A DNA stretch of 64,000 bases from JANLUX01 sp031409815 (GTDB lineage: Bacteria; Bacteroidota; Bacteroidia; AKYH767-A; OLB10): positions 1-64,000 of the forward strand of contig JANNXV010000011.1 of the NCBI GenBank assembly GCA_031409815.1. Reading direction: 5' to 3'. The notes beneath the pieces were generated by a model. The model was not told the origin of the DNA. It was given only the letters and a program-made list of their open reading frames with translations, and did not search any database. Below, one piece after another: positions 32,715 to 42,780 of this stretch; position 1 is the stretch's first letter; every line of letters starts with the position of its first letter. A program made the position numbers and the translations under genes.

Positions 32715-35126
32715 TCACTTCATCGGTTGCAAAATCAATGTACCGGTTTTATTACTTAAAATTTCTTTCTTGTTCATTTTTTGTTTGCGCAGCTTACCGG
32801 TGTTATACATAACAGCCTGGTCGTTGTAATAATGGCTCATCACATTGCCCGACTGACCGGTAGGCAAAACACTTTTTGAATTTTCTACATCTGCAAAATC
32901 CAGCACTATGCGCATGGCTGGTCCAAAAGTGGATTTGTAAATTCCTTTTTCGTTTAAATCAAATCCGATATTATTAATTACTTCGTTGCCACCCGGCACA
33001 GCATTGGGGCCTACGTTAAACATCAGGTTAAACGGTTTTTTCATTCCAATGGGATGTGTTTCTTCTAAAAAGTGAACGCTTCCCCATTCCCAATTATTTA
33101 CATCAGTACCCAGTTGTGCCACCAGGTCGTTAATGGTTTTGTCAAATGCTTCGTTAAAAATTAAGCTTCGCGATTCCTTAAATTTTTTGGTGCGTATATT
33201 ATCCCACCAAAGTGAGTTGCCATCATTAATCAATTTTGGCAAAGTGTTTTTCATCACATGCGTTTTTAAAAATGCATTGAAATCGGTTTCGCCCAATTCG
33301 TCTTTCATGGAGTAAGCAAGCACCCAATAAATCAACTTATAATAAATGGTAGGTGCAATATCCAATAACTGATGATCGCCATTCCAGGCAAGCAACGCTT
33401 TGTATGCATTGTAATGTGTTTGCGTTTTGTTGGCTAAAGATTTGTTAACCTGTTCAAGAATAATTTTAACATTTGAAGTAGCAGATAAAGACACCGCATC
33501 AATATTTATGCGTTGCATATCTTCAATTGAATAAATGGATTTATCACTCAGCAATTGTATAATGCGGTTAGCACGATCGTCAGGTACATAATAGCCGGGA
33601 TATAATTTTCCCTGCACACTATCCGGTTGCCCATTGGCACTGTACACAAAACCGGAAGGTGGATTTTCCGATTGTGGATTGTCTTTAAAATCATAAAAGC
33701 CTTTTACTTCTTCTTTACCCGAAATGCCGTCCAACAACAACACCGGATTTACTTTATCAGCGCGTTTCATCAATCGTGCAGCAGCATACCATGCAATATT
33801 TCCTGTCGAATCGCCATACATGATATTGAGTCCTGGCGAAGTAATTTCTGAAGCCACCGTTCTCACTTCATCCATACTTTGTGCATGATTTAACCGATAC
33901 GTACTTTGCACCAAATTGCTTGGGAATTTCAAATACGTCCAGTAAACAGAAACAGCATCTTTGGTGATGTGTTTCCACTCAGGCATTACGCCTTGAACCA
34001 ATGGACCATGTTGGCTTATTCGTACAAATAATTTATGATCAGGTTCGTTTTTAACCTTCACTATTTTTTCTATCACCTTTAAAGGAACCCACTGTTTGTT
34101 TTCCAAAACTTTAAACTTGTCATCTTTTTTAATTCGTTCAGTATAAAAATCTACATCATCGTTTTCGAACATGGTGAGGCCAACACTGCAAAAATGATTA
34201 TGACCAATGGGTGCAAACGGAAATCCTGCCAAATGATTACCATAAAAACTGTAGCCCGGATATTCAATATGTGCTTCGTACCAAACAGATGGCTGAGCAT
34301 AACCGATATGTGTATCGTTAGCAAAAAGCACTTTGCCTGAGCTTGAAAGCTTTGGACTAAGCACCCAGCCATTGCTTCCAACAAAGGGAGGCACCGGCAA
34401 TTTGTCGAGCATTGCACTTACGGTGTTTTGCATGGGAGCAGAAGTAGCATTGGTGTCGGGATGGTAATTTAAATTTAACAAGGTGCCGGGCACATAAGCT
34501 GTTGCCAGGTCATTTAAATAGCTATTTCCAAGTTTAGCCTGAATGGCGCTCATTAAAGGATCGGTGCGAAAACCCATTGCAAAATTAAAGGCCATGTATC
34601 CGGTGGCTAGATAAATATCACGAGGGATAAACTTTTGTTTTGGTATGCCAAGCATGGTAAACTCTACCGGTGTTCTGCCTTTTTCAATAAAACTATTGAT
34701 ACCATTCAAATAAGAAAATGCAGCGCGCTGATAAGGCTGCGAAATACCTGAGAGATACATTTTGGTTGAAGAGTCGGCTTGTTCTTCTAAACAAAGCGTC
34801 TTAAAAAAATGATCAATGCTGATAAAATCTTTCCCAAAAACTTCACTGAGTCTTCCGGTGGCAACTCTTCTAATCATTTCCATCTGAAACAAACGATCCT
34901 GAGCATGCACATATCCTAAAGCAAAATAAGCATCCTCTTCGTTATTTGCATAAATATGAGGCACACCATAAAAATCGAATGTTATCGAAACTTTTTCGTT
35001 TATTCCTTTCAGTTGAACCGATCCTGCATATTGGGGTTTTTGAGAAGTGAGGTAAATAAGAATTGTTATTGCAGCTACAATAAGCAGTATAAAAAGTATA
35101 GCAAATGTTTTACGAATGATATGCAT
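32715..35126 (-). CDS. Penicillin acylase family protein (N-terminal nucleophile hydrolase)
   Basis: This exported Ntn-hydrolase precursor of 803 residues has an N-terminal membrane or signal segment (KTFAILFILLIVAAITILIY). The alpha-chain contains YFALGYVHAQDRLFQMEM. The cleavage point and new N-terminal nucleophile are at GSNGW (Ser251), followed by VLFANDTHIGYAQPSVWYE. The C-terminal NVGPNAVPGGNEV and GPAMRIVLDF are family-typical. The family removes acyl groups from amides, including beta-lactams or acyl-homoserine lactones; the true substrate is unknown. Self-cleavage into two chains is inferred from family knowledge. Confidence 0.9.
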   Translation of the reverse strand: MHIIRKTFAILFILLIVAAITILIYLTSQKPQYAGSVQLKGINEKVSITFDFYGVPHIYANNEEDAYFALGYVHAQDRLFQMEMIRRVATGRLSEVFGKDFISIDHFFKTLCLEEQADSSTKMYLSGISQPYQRAAFSYLNGINSFIEKGRTPVEFTMLGIPKQKFIPRDIYLATGYMAFNFAMGFRTDPLMSAIQAKLGNSYLNDLATAYVPGTLLNLNYHPDTNATSAPMQNTVSAMLDKLPVPPFVGSNGWVLSPKLSSSGKVLFANDTHIGYAQPSVWYEAHIEYPGYSFYGNHLAGFPFAPIGHNHFCSVGLTMFENDDVDFYTERIKKDDKFKVLENKQWVPLKVIEKIVKVKNEPDHKLFVRISQHGPLVQGVMPEWKHITKDAVSVYWTYLKFPSNLVQSTYRLNHAQSMDEVRTVASEITSPGLNIMYGDSTGNIAWYAAARLMKRADKVNPVLLLDGISGKEEVKGFYDFKDNPQSENPPSGFVYSANGQPDSVQGKLYPGYYVPDDRANRIIQLLSDKSIYSIEDMQRINIDAVSLSATSNVKIILEQVNKSLANKTQTHYNAYKALLAWNGDHQLLDIAPTIYYKLIYWVLAYSMKDELGETDFNAFLKTHVMKNTLPKLINDGNSLWWDNIRTKKFKESRSLIFNEAFDKTINDLVAQLGTDVNNWEWGSVHFLEETHPIGMKKPFNLMFNVGPNAVPGGNEVINNIGFDLNEKGIYKSTFGPAMRIVLDFADVENSKSVLPTGQSGNVMSHYYNDQAVMYNTGKLRKQKMNKKEILSNKTGTLILQPMK

Positions 35127-35161
35127 AGTTGAAAATGGTGTTCAAACCTACACAAAAAAAA

Positions 35162-36676
35162 TTAGTTTGTTTTTAAATCACTCGAGTTGTTTGCAGCAAA
35201 ACCTTTTAATTTTTCTTTCTTATATACCCATCCGGTATAGATAAAAATTAATAAGGTATTAATTAGTAATCGAGTCATTTTATGCAACTCCATGAAGTGG
35301 TCGATGGTTTCGCTCAAAAAATAAATGGCCAATGCAACGCCAAAATAAAGCAATAGTTTTTTCCATTGATAAGGTATTGGATAAATCCGTTGGCCGGTAA
35401 AGTAGGAAATCAGCATCATACTTGCATAACAAATAAGTGTAGCATAAGCTGCACCCAGGTAGCCAAGTAGGGGTATGAGCAGAAATAGAAATACAATGGT
35501 AATGATGGCTCCAATAACAGAGAAGAAAGCACCGTAACGCGTTTGGCCGGTGAGTTTATACCACATACTAAGATTCAGGTATACACCTAAACACATGTTG
35601 GCAACCAATAGCACCGGCACCACTTTTAATCCGGCATGATACTGAGGTCCGATAAAATATTTTATACCATCCAGATAAAGCATCACTACCAAAAAAATAA
35701 CACAACAGCATATCACAAAATAATTCATCACACGTGCATACAATTCTTTACTGTTTTCTTTATGCTGTTGCGAAAAGAAAAAGGGTTCAGCCGCATATCG
35801 AAATGTTTGAACAAACAATGTCATAAGAATAGAAAGTTTGTAGCAGGCACTGTAAATACCTAGCTGTTGCAGTGCAGATGTTTTGTCAACCACCAGATAT
35901 TTTAGAACTGCACGATCAAACGTTTCGTTAATCATGCCTGCAAAACCGGCAATAAGTAAAGGAAACGAGTACACTAACATTTGCTTCAATAATTCGCTGT
36001 TGAATTTTAACCGGAGGTGTTGCATTTCAGGCAATAGCAAGAGCATGGTTACAAAACTTGAAATCAAATTGCTGATAAACACATAGCCTACTCCATACTC
36101 TGGTTTATAAAAATTAAAAATGCTGTTAGTGTGATTCAAATAATTGTCGCGGCAAACGACAAGAAAAAATATATTCAAGCCAATGTTGAGTAGGATATTA
36201 ATTATTTTAATGGTTGCAAAACGTTTTGCTTTTCCCTCTCTTCTTAATCGTGCAAAGGGTAAAGAAGTAACGGCATCTAATGCAAGTATCCAGGCAAACC
36301 ATTGTATATAGTTGGCATGATTTGAATACCCCAACTTGGTAGCTATGCTTTGCGAAAACAAAATCAATACTCCCGAAAATAATATCGAGCTGCTAACCAA
36401 TGAAAACAATCCATTACTATATACTTCTTCCGAACTCCATTGACTGGTTCCCTTTTTATGTTTTTCGCTAAAATGAAAATAAGCTGTCTCCATTCCATAG
36501 GTATAAAGCACCATTAGAAATGTTACATAAGCATACATCTCTGACACCACGCCATATTCTGCAGGTACAAAAATGCGGGTGTAAATCGGCACCAATAAAT
36601 AATTAAGAAAGCGACCTACTATGCTGCTTAAACCATAAATGGCAGTTTGCCCGGCAAGTTTTTTTATGGTAGCCAA
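35162..36676 (-). CDS. Polysaccharide biosynthesis flippase (Wzx/MATE-like)
   Basis: This inner-membrane protein of 504 residues has about fourteen hydrophobic helices. It opens with TIKKLAGQTAIYGLSSIVGRF, then YTRIFVPAEYGVVSEMYAYV, the usual start of Bacteroidota lipopolysaccharide/oligosaccharide flippases. The likely substrate is a lipid-linked glycan. The start is a TTG at 36676, giving the family's usual beginning (MATIKKLAG); no ATG fits. It lies between the penicillin-acylase and acylphosphatase genes, with no glycosyltransferases next to it, so the glycan cannot be named. Confidence 0.85.
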   Translation of the reverse strand: MATIKKLAGQTAIYGLSSIVGRFLNYLLVPIYTRIFVPAEYGVVSEMYAYVTFLMVLYTYGMETAYFHFSEKHKKGTSQWSSEEVYSNGLFSLVSSSILFSGVLILFSQSIATKLGYSNHANYIQWFAWILALDAVTSLPFARLRREGKAKRFATIKIINILLNIGLNIFFLVVCRDNYLNHTNSIFNFYKPEYGVGYVFISNLISSFVTMLLLLPEMQHLRLKFNSELLKQMLVYSFPLLIAGFAGMINETFDRAVLKYLVVDKTSALQQLGIYSACYKLSILMTLFVQTFRYAAEPFFFSQQHKENSKELYARVMNYFVICCCVIFLVVMLYLDGIKYFIGPQYHAGLKVVPVLLVANMCLGVYLNLSMWYKLTGQTRYGAFFSVIGAIITIVFLFLLIPLLGYLGAAYATLICYASMMLISYFTGQRIYPIPYQWKKLLLYFGVALAIYFLSETIDHFMELHKMTRLLINTLLIFIYTGWVYKKEKLKGFAANNSSDLKTN

Positions 36677-36751
36677 ATAAGTAGAGATTGGAAAGTAGGA
36701 AGTAGGGATTTGAAATTCATGTTTTGTATTTCGGGTTTTGTTTTTATCCTT

Positions 36752-37027
36752 TTAATCTCCATGCCGAATGATAAATTGCTTAAAGCCTATAAATGTTATT
36801 TCGTTCACGGTTATTTTTTCAACTGTTGACGATGGAGAACCTTGTTTGCAACAGTTAATAAATTGTTCCAATATTTCTTCGTTTGCTTCTGCTTCAATAT
36901 AAACAGTGTCGCCATGCATATTTTGTACAAATCCTTTAACGCCCAACTTGTCCGCTTGGTTCTTAGTAAATTTTCTGAAAAAGACCCCTTGCACTTTTCC
37001 ACTTACAACAATGCGAACTGCTTTCAT
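36752..37027 (-). CDS. Acylphosphatase
   Basis: This small enzyme of about 91 residues hydrolyses acyl phosphates. The core motif VSGKVQGVFFRKFTKNQADK contains the phosphate-binding loop and catalytic Arg. GFVQNMHGDTVYIEAEA carries the catalytic Asn. ATG 37027 is used (MKAVRIVVSG); a GTG directly before it is the alternative. It is followed on the same strand by the flippase gene. Confidence 0.92.
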   Translation of the reverse strand: MKAVRIVVSGKVQGVFFRKFTKNQADKLGVKGFVQNMHGDTVYIEAEANEEILEQFINCCKQGSPSSTVEKITVNEITFIGFKQFIIRHGD

Positions 37028-37097
37028 CACAACGCATATTTTATTTGCGATGAGGTTGTGTTACTAAATTTTATCTTTCTACTTACTGCCACTTTTT

Positions 37098-37874
37098 TTA
37101 ATTTCCTTTAAACACCGGTTTGCGCTTGTCTAAAAATGCCTGTGCGCCTTCTTTAAAATCAGCTGTTGCAAAGCACTCACCAAAACTTTTAATTTCTTCA
37201 CTGTAACCGTTTTTATTTTTATCATAATGAGCATTTACACAATGAATGGTTTTAGCAATAGCGATAGGTGCCTGTTGTTTGATCTTGTTTAAAATTTCAA
37301 AACATTTATCCATTAAGGTTTCGGGAGTAGTAACATAATTTACCATCCCAAGTTGTAAAGCTTCATCAGCATTTATCATATCAGCAGTCATCAATAACTC
37401 CATTGCTTTTCCTTTACCAATCAATTGAGGCAGCCGCTGTGTTCCGGCATAACCGGGTATTAATCCAAGTTTAACTTCAGGCTGACCAAACTTTGCGTTG
37501 TTACTTGCTACACGAAAGTGACAAGACATGGCCACCTCACATCCACCACCTAAAGCAAATCCGTTTACGGCAGCAATAACAGGCTTTGAGCAATTTTCAA
37601 TGCTGTTAAAAACATCGTGTCCATGCGAAGAAAGTTGTTGTGCTTCTTCTAAAGTATAGTCGGCAAATTCAGAAATGTCGGCACCAGCCACAAAGGCTTT
37701 GCTTCCACTTCCCGTTAAAATAATGCCTTTAATAGCAGTATCCGCTTCTGCTGCTTTAACTGCTTTGCCAATTTCTGCAATGGTGTTTTTATTGAGGGCA
37801 TTTAATTTATCAGGACGATTGATAGTGATGATGCATATTTCATCTTTTATTTTTGTTAGTATGTTTTCGTACAT
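37098..37874 (-). CDS. Enoyl-CoA hydratase/isomerase family protein
   Basis: This crotonase-fold enzyme of 258 residues shows the oxyanion-hole segments AFVAGADISEFADY (about residues 60-73) and NGFALGGGCEVAMSCHFRVA (about 106-125). Near 133-149 it shows FGQPEVKLGLIPGYAGT, where the Glu residues needed for hydration are expected. It most likely hydrates short-chain trans-2-enoyl-CoA, as in crotonyl-CoA metabolism. It is next to the B12-binding gene and fits a block of acyl-CoA genes with BCCP, MeaB and, further away, an acyl-CoA dehydrogenase. Confidence 0.88.
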   Translation of the reverse strand: MYENILTKIKDEICIITINRPDKLNALNKNTIAEIGKAVKAAEADTAIKGIILTGSGSKAFVAGADISEFADYTLEEAQQLSSHGHDVFNSIENCSKPVIAAVNGFALGGGCEVAMSCHFRVASNNAKFGQPEVKLGLIPGYAGTQRLPQLIGKGKAMELLMTADMINADEALQLGMVNYVTTPETLMDKCFEILNKIKQQAPIAIAKTIHCVNAHYDKNKNGYSEEIKSFGECFATADFKEGAQAFLDKRKPVFKGN

Positions 37875-37947
37875 TTTAGTTTATGGTTTTCAGTTTACGG
37901 TTTTATACTTCGACCTTCATTATTCAAAATTCATCTTTTAGTATTTC

Positions 37948-38355
37948 TCAAAACTTTCTGTTTGCTTTTACAAATTCAGTGATGTAAGCAACAATATTTT
38001 TTGTTTCGGTACCCGGAGGAAAAAGTGTTCCACAGCCCATCGCCTGCAATTTTTTCATGTCAGCATCCGGAATTATTCCTCCTCCCGTAAGCAATACATC
38101 GGTTAACTCTTTTTCTTTCATCAAAGAAAGTATGCGCGGAAAAACGGTCATATGTGCACCTGATAAAATACTTACGCCAATCACATCCACATCTTCCTGC
38201 AAGGCAGCATTCACTACCATTTCGGGTGTTTGGCGTAAGCCAGTATAGATAACCTCCATGCCTGCATCGCGAAGAAAAGAGGCAATCACTTTTGCGCCAC
38301 GGTCGTGACCATCTAAACCAACTTTTGCAATTAATACTCTAATGGGACGCTGCAT
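37948..38355 (-). CDS. Cobalamin-binding domain protein (methylmalonyl-CoA mutase C-terminal type)
   Basis: This 135-residue protein is a stand-alone B12-binding domain. It carries the DxHxxG signature in KVGLDGHDRGAK, where His17 binds cobalt from below. VIGVSILSGAHM and LLTGGGIIPDADMKKLQ complete the fold. It corresponds to the C-terminal part of methylmalonyl-CoA mutase large subunits, so the partner catalytic subunit should be coded elsewhere. The MeaB gene at 43538 and the biotin carrier at 42262 support a propionate/methylmalonyl pathway. Confidence 0.92.
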   Translation of the reverse strand: MQRPIRVLIAKVGLDGHDRGAKVIASFLRDAGMEVIYTGLRQTPEMVVNAALQEDVDVIGVSILSGAHMTVFPRILSLMKEKELTDVLLTGGGIIPDADMKKLQAMGCGTLFPPGTETKNIVAYITEFVKANRKF

Positions 38356-38407
38356 AGAATTTTAGGGAATGTGAGCAAAAATAATTCAATTATTCGGTAC
38401 TCATTAA

Positions 38408-41400
38408 TTAGGATTCAAGAGTCTCCTTATAACGAAGCAACTTTACGAAAAAGGTAGTGCCGTTTCCTTCATTCGTATCAAACCAAACGGAACCATCCAT
38501 GCTTTCTACCATGTTTTTAACCAAGGCGAGACCAAGACCTGTTCCACCAGTTTTGGTAGTAAAATTGGGTACAAAAATTTTATCTGTCTGATCAGAGGAA
38601 ATCCCCGTTCCATTATCTTTAATGGAGACTATGAAATGAGCTCTTTCGGTCACTACTTTTATTTCGATGATCCCTTTTTTATTCAGGGGTATTGACTGAA
38701 TAGCATTCTTAATAAGGTTAGCAAATATTCGTAGCAAATGATCTTTATCTGCAAGCACAATCCAATGGTTTTCTTCAGAACCGTTATAGACTATTTGATG
38801 GTTTTCAGCATCGTTGTATAAATTAATAGTGGTTTGAAGTATGTGTTCAAGATTGAGTTTAACTGTTTCAACTTTAGGCATTTTTGCAAAATCAGAAAAC
38901 GCGTTTGCAATAGAGGAAAGCGATTCTATTTGATCGATTAGTGTTTGCGAAATGCGTTCAAACATTTGATCAAGATTAGGATGTTTGTCAACCCAGGCGC
39001 GCTGTAAATGTTGCACATTTAGTTTCATTGGTGTCAATGGATTTTTTATTTCATGCGCTACCTGTTTGGCCATTTCTCTCCATGCACTTTCGCGTTCGGT
39101 TTTTGCAATCTTCTCGGCACTCACCTGAAGTTCTTCTACCATTCGGTTATATTGATTTACCAGCGAGCCAATTTCATCCTTACGTTTCCAAATTAGGGGC
39201 TCATTGCTTTTGCTAAGAGTAGTGCGCTTTAAACCAAGCTGAATAATTTTTAAAGGCCGAGTTATTCTGTTGGAGATAAAAAATGTGGCTATTATAGCAA
39301 AGGAAAAAAGTAACACATAAATATTTATTAGCGCTACAAGAAACGAACTGATCTCCTTTTTTAGATCTGACTCACGGGCAAAATAGGGGAAATTCAAATA
39401 GCCAATGGACTGGTTATTGCTATTTCGCAAAGGTTCATACGCTGCAATATAACTAAGCGACCCAATTTTTTCATCCTGTGTATAAATGGCCTTTTGATTG
39501 CTCATTAGTTGAGTTAAGGCGTTGCGATTCATTAAAGGTGCAAGAATATCTTGTTCATAAATGGTGGGTTGCGAAGTAAACAGAAGATAGCCTGATGGAC
39601 TGTAAATATTAAAATCCAAACCAAGTGTGTGAGCTAGTTGATTAAATGAAAAGGCAAGGTCGTCAGTAATTTCTGCACCAAAGTTTTTTCGTTCTCCTAT
39701 TTCATTTTCAAGGAGTACAATTAATGAATTTAGTTTTTCTTTAATGCGTTCGTTTTGTGCGTTTGTATAGTTGCGAATAATGTAAGCAATGGTTGTACTT
39801 CCAACAAGTATCAATGAGGCAACTACAATTGAAACAATAGTGATTTGAATTCTGCCTTTAAAATTCTGAAACATTTTAAATCCAAAATTGCTGCCTCGTA
39901 TTAATAAGTAGATTATTAAAAATAATAAACTAAAGAAGGTAAATACATATGAAAACAATGTTATGTATACCAACGCCCCCAGATTATAAATGCTTAAAAT
40001 TATTAATCCGCCATTGCTTGATTTATAAAACAAATGAGAATAACGGTTAAATGTTTCAAAGTGAAACGGCTGATTTCCTTCTATGTATTTAGCATAGGAA
40101 GAAGCAGTGAGCGCATAATTATATGCTCCTGCCTGGCTGACTAAGGTTCCATAATTATATCGGGCGTATGAATAGTTGGTAATATCCGTTTGCCGGTTTA
40201 GTACATCACTAATCAGCAGTTCTGGCATGCCGCTCTCACCCTGTTTGAATCGGGCATTTAGTTCGGCTGACAAATATCCACCTTCACCTTCATCGTTAAA
40301 TAAAGGGAGTAGTGATAAATAACGAATTCTACCATACTGATTCTCTAAAAGAAATAGCTTACTGCTGTTTGTTGAAATTCCATTACCGTTAATTTTCTGC
40401 TTAAGCAAATCAATGTTCCAACCCGGATCGCCAATATTGTTGATGGGTATATCGTCAGTATTAAAATATTTAAGTTGAACATCATATTTACCCAGATAGC
40501 CGCTAAAGTATAGTCGCAAAAGTCTACTGTTTGTTTCTTCTTCTAAACCTGGATTGTGTTGTAATTCCTGCAATCCATTTGTTAGAAAACGGATTAGGAA
40601 CGTGTCTTGCTCCATTCTTTTTGCTGCATTGTCAAATAAATATTCAGCTACAAGATCTTGTTCGTTTTCAAGCTTTGATGCTAGCAATAATCGCTTATCT
40701 CGCTCGCGTGTTTGGTTAAAAGCATAAATTATTTGTGCTGCATACAACGAAAATCCAAACACCACTAATAGTGATCGGGTGAAGGAAAAAAGTCTTCGCG
40801 ATGTGCTGCGCACATAGTGGATAAATAGCATGAGGAAGTTGGCAAGCAAAAAGGAACTTACTCCATAATTAATAAAGAAATCGGTGTCGCGTAAAAAAAT
40901 AAGTAGAATGAGAAATATTCCCTGAGAAATCAAGAACAGTATAAAAACAAAGCCTGTGCTGATATGTGTTTTTTGAATAAAGAGTACACAGCCATCGCAA
41001 ATCAGGTAAAATGAAAATAGCAGTATGGCTATAATTATAATTCCAATAATACTAAATGTTGACAGTTCAAATACGTTGTTAATGTTGAATGATATTTGAG
41101 AATTGATAATTAATCCACTAAGTATATAATTGATAAGTACCGAAAAAAGAAAAGTGAGTGTCAAAAGAAAAAGGATAATAACTGACCATCTCTTTTTAGG
41201 TAATTTTTCTATTCGAAATAATACCATACCTGAACAATAGAGGTAGGCATATATTACAATGAGTGATAATAGTAGGCTTCCTGTAAGCAAGTCGCCAATT
41301 GAATTTAAGAGGTATGAGCTTGCATAATAATTGGGGCTGAAAAGAGGTGTTTCATAGAGTGCGCTAGGAAAGTGAGAAGCACCCATCCAAAGACGTAATA

Positions 41401-42148
41401 AAACAATTACAAAAATTAATAGGCCCCATCCACTGCGAATGCGACCCATCAAAACAACGAAATCTAACAGCAAAATAAAAAGACATAACATGCCCAACCC
41501 AAAGGCAATTGCAGCAAATGGGAAAGCTTGATTTTCACCTGCCTTATTGTCAAAACGGATGGAGAAAATATACTGTTCTGCAGAATTGTTTATTGAATAG
41601 GTTTTTTCCTTGCTATTCACAATAATCTCAGCATTATCCGGAAGCTTTAGCGTGGGATTAAATCTGTTAATGATATATTTGTTTTGATAAGCGTATTGAT
41701 TTTTTACCAGGTAAAGGCCAACTAGTGTGGTAGTTCCTGTTGCTCTTTTAAATACCTGATACCAACCATTTTTGAAGTATACTAGTTGATGATTTTGCCA
41801 ATTACCAACATCAGAAATGGAAAGTAGTATATGATTGTCGGACCAAAAAAACAGCTGGCTGCCTTCAAATACAAAATAGCTTAACCCTGATGGTTGACGA
41901 GTTTTATTGTCTAAAAACCACTTGTTGTTTAAGTGACTCCTGTTATAGGAAGCCAAAACGGAATCAAATAGCAATTCAACTTCGACTTCATTTCGTATAA
42001 ATAGCTTTTGAGTTTTTTCAGTTTGTTTTTTAAAATTAAGCTGATTCTCTTTCTGTTTGATGTTGATTATAACTCCAATCGCAAATAAAAGTATCATGCA
42101 AATAAGCGAAACAGAAATTCTTTTTGGGAAACGAATTTTTCTTTGCAT
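38408..42148 (-). CDS. Very large membrane histidine kinase, NtrY-like
   Basis: This sensor kinase of about 1246 residues has an N-terminal half with ten or more membrane helices and two extracytoplasmic parts (about 30-200 and 500-780). A HAMP-type linker follows at about residues 950-1005 (TRPLKIIQLGLKRTT, then RKDEIGSLVNQYNRMVEEL). The phospho-acceptor His is about residue 1032 in AKQVAHEIKNPLTPMKLN. The ATPase motifs are NLIKNAIQSIP, KDNGTGISSDQ and GGTGLGLALVKNMVES. No response regulator gene is next to it, so it is an orphan. ATG 42148 is preferred to a GTG three bases upstream. The signal is unknown. Confidence 0.9.
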   Translation of the reverse strand: MQRKIRFPKRISVSLICMILLFAIGVIINIKQKENQLNFKKQTEKTQKLFIRNEVEVELLFDSVLASYNRSHLNNKWFLDNKTRQPSGLSYFVFEGSQLFFWSDNHILLSISDVGNWQNHQLVYFKNGWYQVFKRATGTTTLVGLYLVKNQYAYQNKYIINRFNPTLKLPDNAEIIVNSKEKTYSINNSAEQYIFSIRFDNKAGENQAFPFAAIAFGLGMLCLFILLLDFVVLMGRIRSGWGLLIFVIVLLRLWMGASHFPSALYETPLFSPNYYASSYLLNSIGDLLTGSLLLSLIVIYAYLYCSGMVLFRIEKLPKKRWSVIILFLLTLTFLFSVLINYILSGLIINSQISFNINNVFELSTFSIIGIIIIAILLFSFYLICDGCVLFIQKTHISTGFVFILFLISQGIFLILLIFLRDTDFFINYGVSSFLLANFLMLFIHYVRSTSRRLFSFTRSLLVVFGFSLYAAQIIYAFNQTRERDKRLLLASKLENEQDLVAEYLFDNAAKRMEQDTFLIRFLTNGLQELQHNPGLEEETNSRLLRLYFSGYLGKYDVQLKYFNTDDIPINNIGDPGWNIDLLKQKINGNGISTNSSKLFLLENQYGRIRYLSLLPLFNDEGEGGYLSAELNARFKQGESGMPELLISDVLNRQTDITNYSYARYNYGTLVSQAGAYNYALTASSYAKYIEGNQPFHFETFNRYSHLFYKSSNGGLIILSIYNLGALVYITLFSYVFTFFSLLFLIIYLLIRGSNFGFKMFQNFKGRIQITIVSIVVASLILVGSTTIAYIIRNYTNAQNERIKEKLNSLIVLLENEIGERKNFGAEITDDLAFSFNQLAHTLGLDFNIYSPSGYLLFTSQPTIYEQDILAPLMNRNALTQLMSNQKAIYTQDEKIGSLSYIAAYEPLRNSNNQSIGYLNFPYFARESDLKKEISSFLVALINIYVLLFSFAIIATFFISNRITRPLKIIQLGLKRTTLSKSNEPLIWKRKDEIGSLVNQYNRMVEELQVSAEKIAKTERESAWREMAKQVAHEIKNPLTPMKLNVQHLQRAWVDKHPNLDQMFERISQTLIDQIESLSSIANAFSDFAKMPKVETVKLNLEHILQTTINLYNDAENHQIVYNGSEENHWIVLADKDHLLRIFANLIKNAIQSIPLNKKGIIEIKVVTERAHFIVSIKDNGTGISSDQTDKIFVPNFTTKTGGTGLGLALVKNMVESMDGSVWFDTNEGNGTTFFVKLLRYKETLES

Positions 42149-42225
42149 CACAGAAACAAATGTAGTTAGCCTATAGCTGGGTTTGGCTAGTAATGGCGAG
42201 ATTTATTAACGAGCCATTGTTTTTA

Positions 42226-42233
42226 TACTTTTG
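42226..42233 (+). promoter_or_regulatory. Possible -7 box for the biotin-carrier gene
   Basis: TACTTTTG matches TAnnTTTG and lies 28 bases before the ATG at 42262. It is in the short gap between divergent genes. No -33 box is clear. Confidence 0.4.
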
Positions 42234-42261
42234 TTAGCTATTTAAAACCTCAATTTTTAGT

Positions 42262-42759
42262 ATGAAAGCCCAAGTTAATAGCCGTCATGATTTTGTTATC
42301 GAAAGAAAGTTAGAAAGTATTTTATTAAATGATAAAGAACAGGATATTGACTTAAAGGAGATTCGCCCAGGCACTTTTCATCTTATCATTAATAATAAAT
42401 CAATTAATGTAGAGGTGATGGAAGTGGATAGTAAAAACAAAACCTATAAGTTTTTAGTTAACCAAAAAATTTGCACTGTTTCTTTAAAAGATAAGTTAGA
42501 TGATTTATTGCATGAACTGGGAATGGATGAGCTCACTACTTTAAAAGTAAATGATCTTAAAGCTCCAATGCCCGGATTGGTTTTAGATATTTTGGTAAAA
42601 GAAGGAGATAAGATTAATAAGGGAGATACACTTATTGTTTTGGAGGCCATGAAAATGGAAAACGCATTAAAGGCAGTAGCTGACGCAACGGTTAAAAAAA
42701 TATCAATTAAAAAAGGAACCACTGTAGATAAAAATCAGGTGTTAGTTCAACTCGAATAA
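42262..42759 (+). CDS. Biotin carboxyl carrier protein-type subunit
   Basis: This 165-residue protein ends in a biotinyl domain. APMPGLVLDILVKEGDKINKG is followed by EAMKMENALK, with biotinylated Lys131, and closes with GTTVDKNQVLVQLE. The first 85 residues are a less conserved domain seen in acyl-CoA (propionyl/acetyl-CoA) carboxylase small subunits of Bacteroidota. Carboxylase partners are not in the window. Its place near MeaB and the B12-binding gene suggests propionyl-CoA carboxylase, though acetyl-CoA carboxylase or oxaloacetate decarboxylase cannot be excluded. Confidence 0.9.
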   Translation: MKAQVNSRHDFVIERKLESILLNDKEQDIDLKEIRPGTFHLIINNKSINVEVMEVDSKNKTYKFLVNQKICTVSLKDKLDDLLHELGMDELTTLKVNDLKAPMPGLVLDILVKEGDKINKGDTLIVLEAMKMENALKAVADATVKKISIKKGTTVDKNQVLVQLE

Positions 42760-42780
42760 TTACAACTAAATAAAAAGTTT

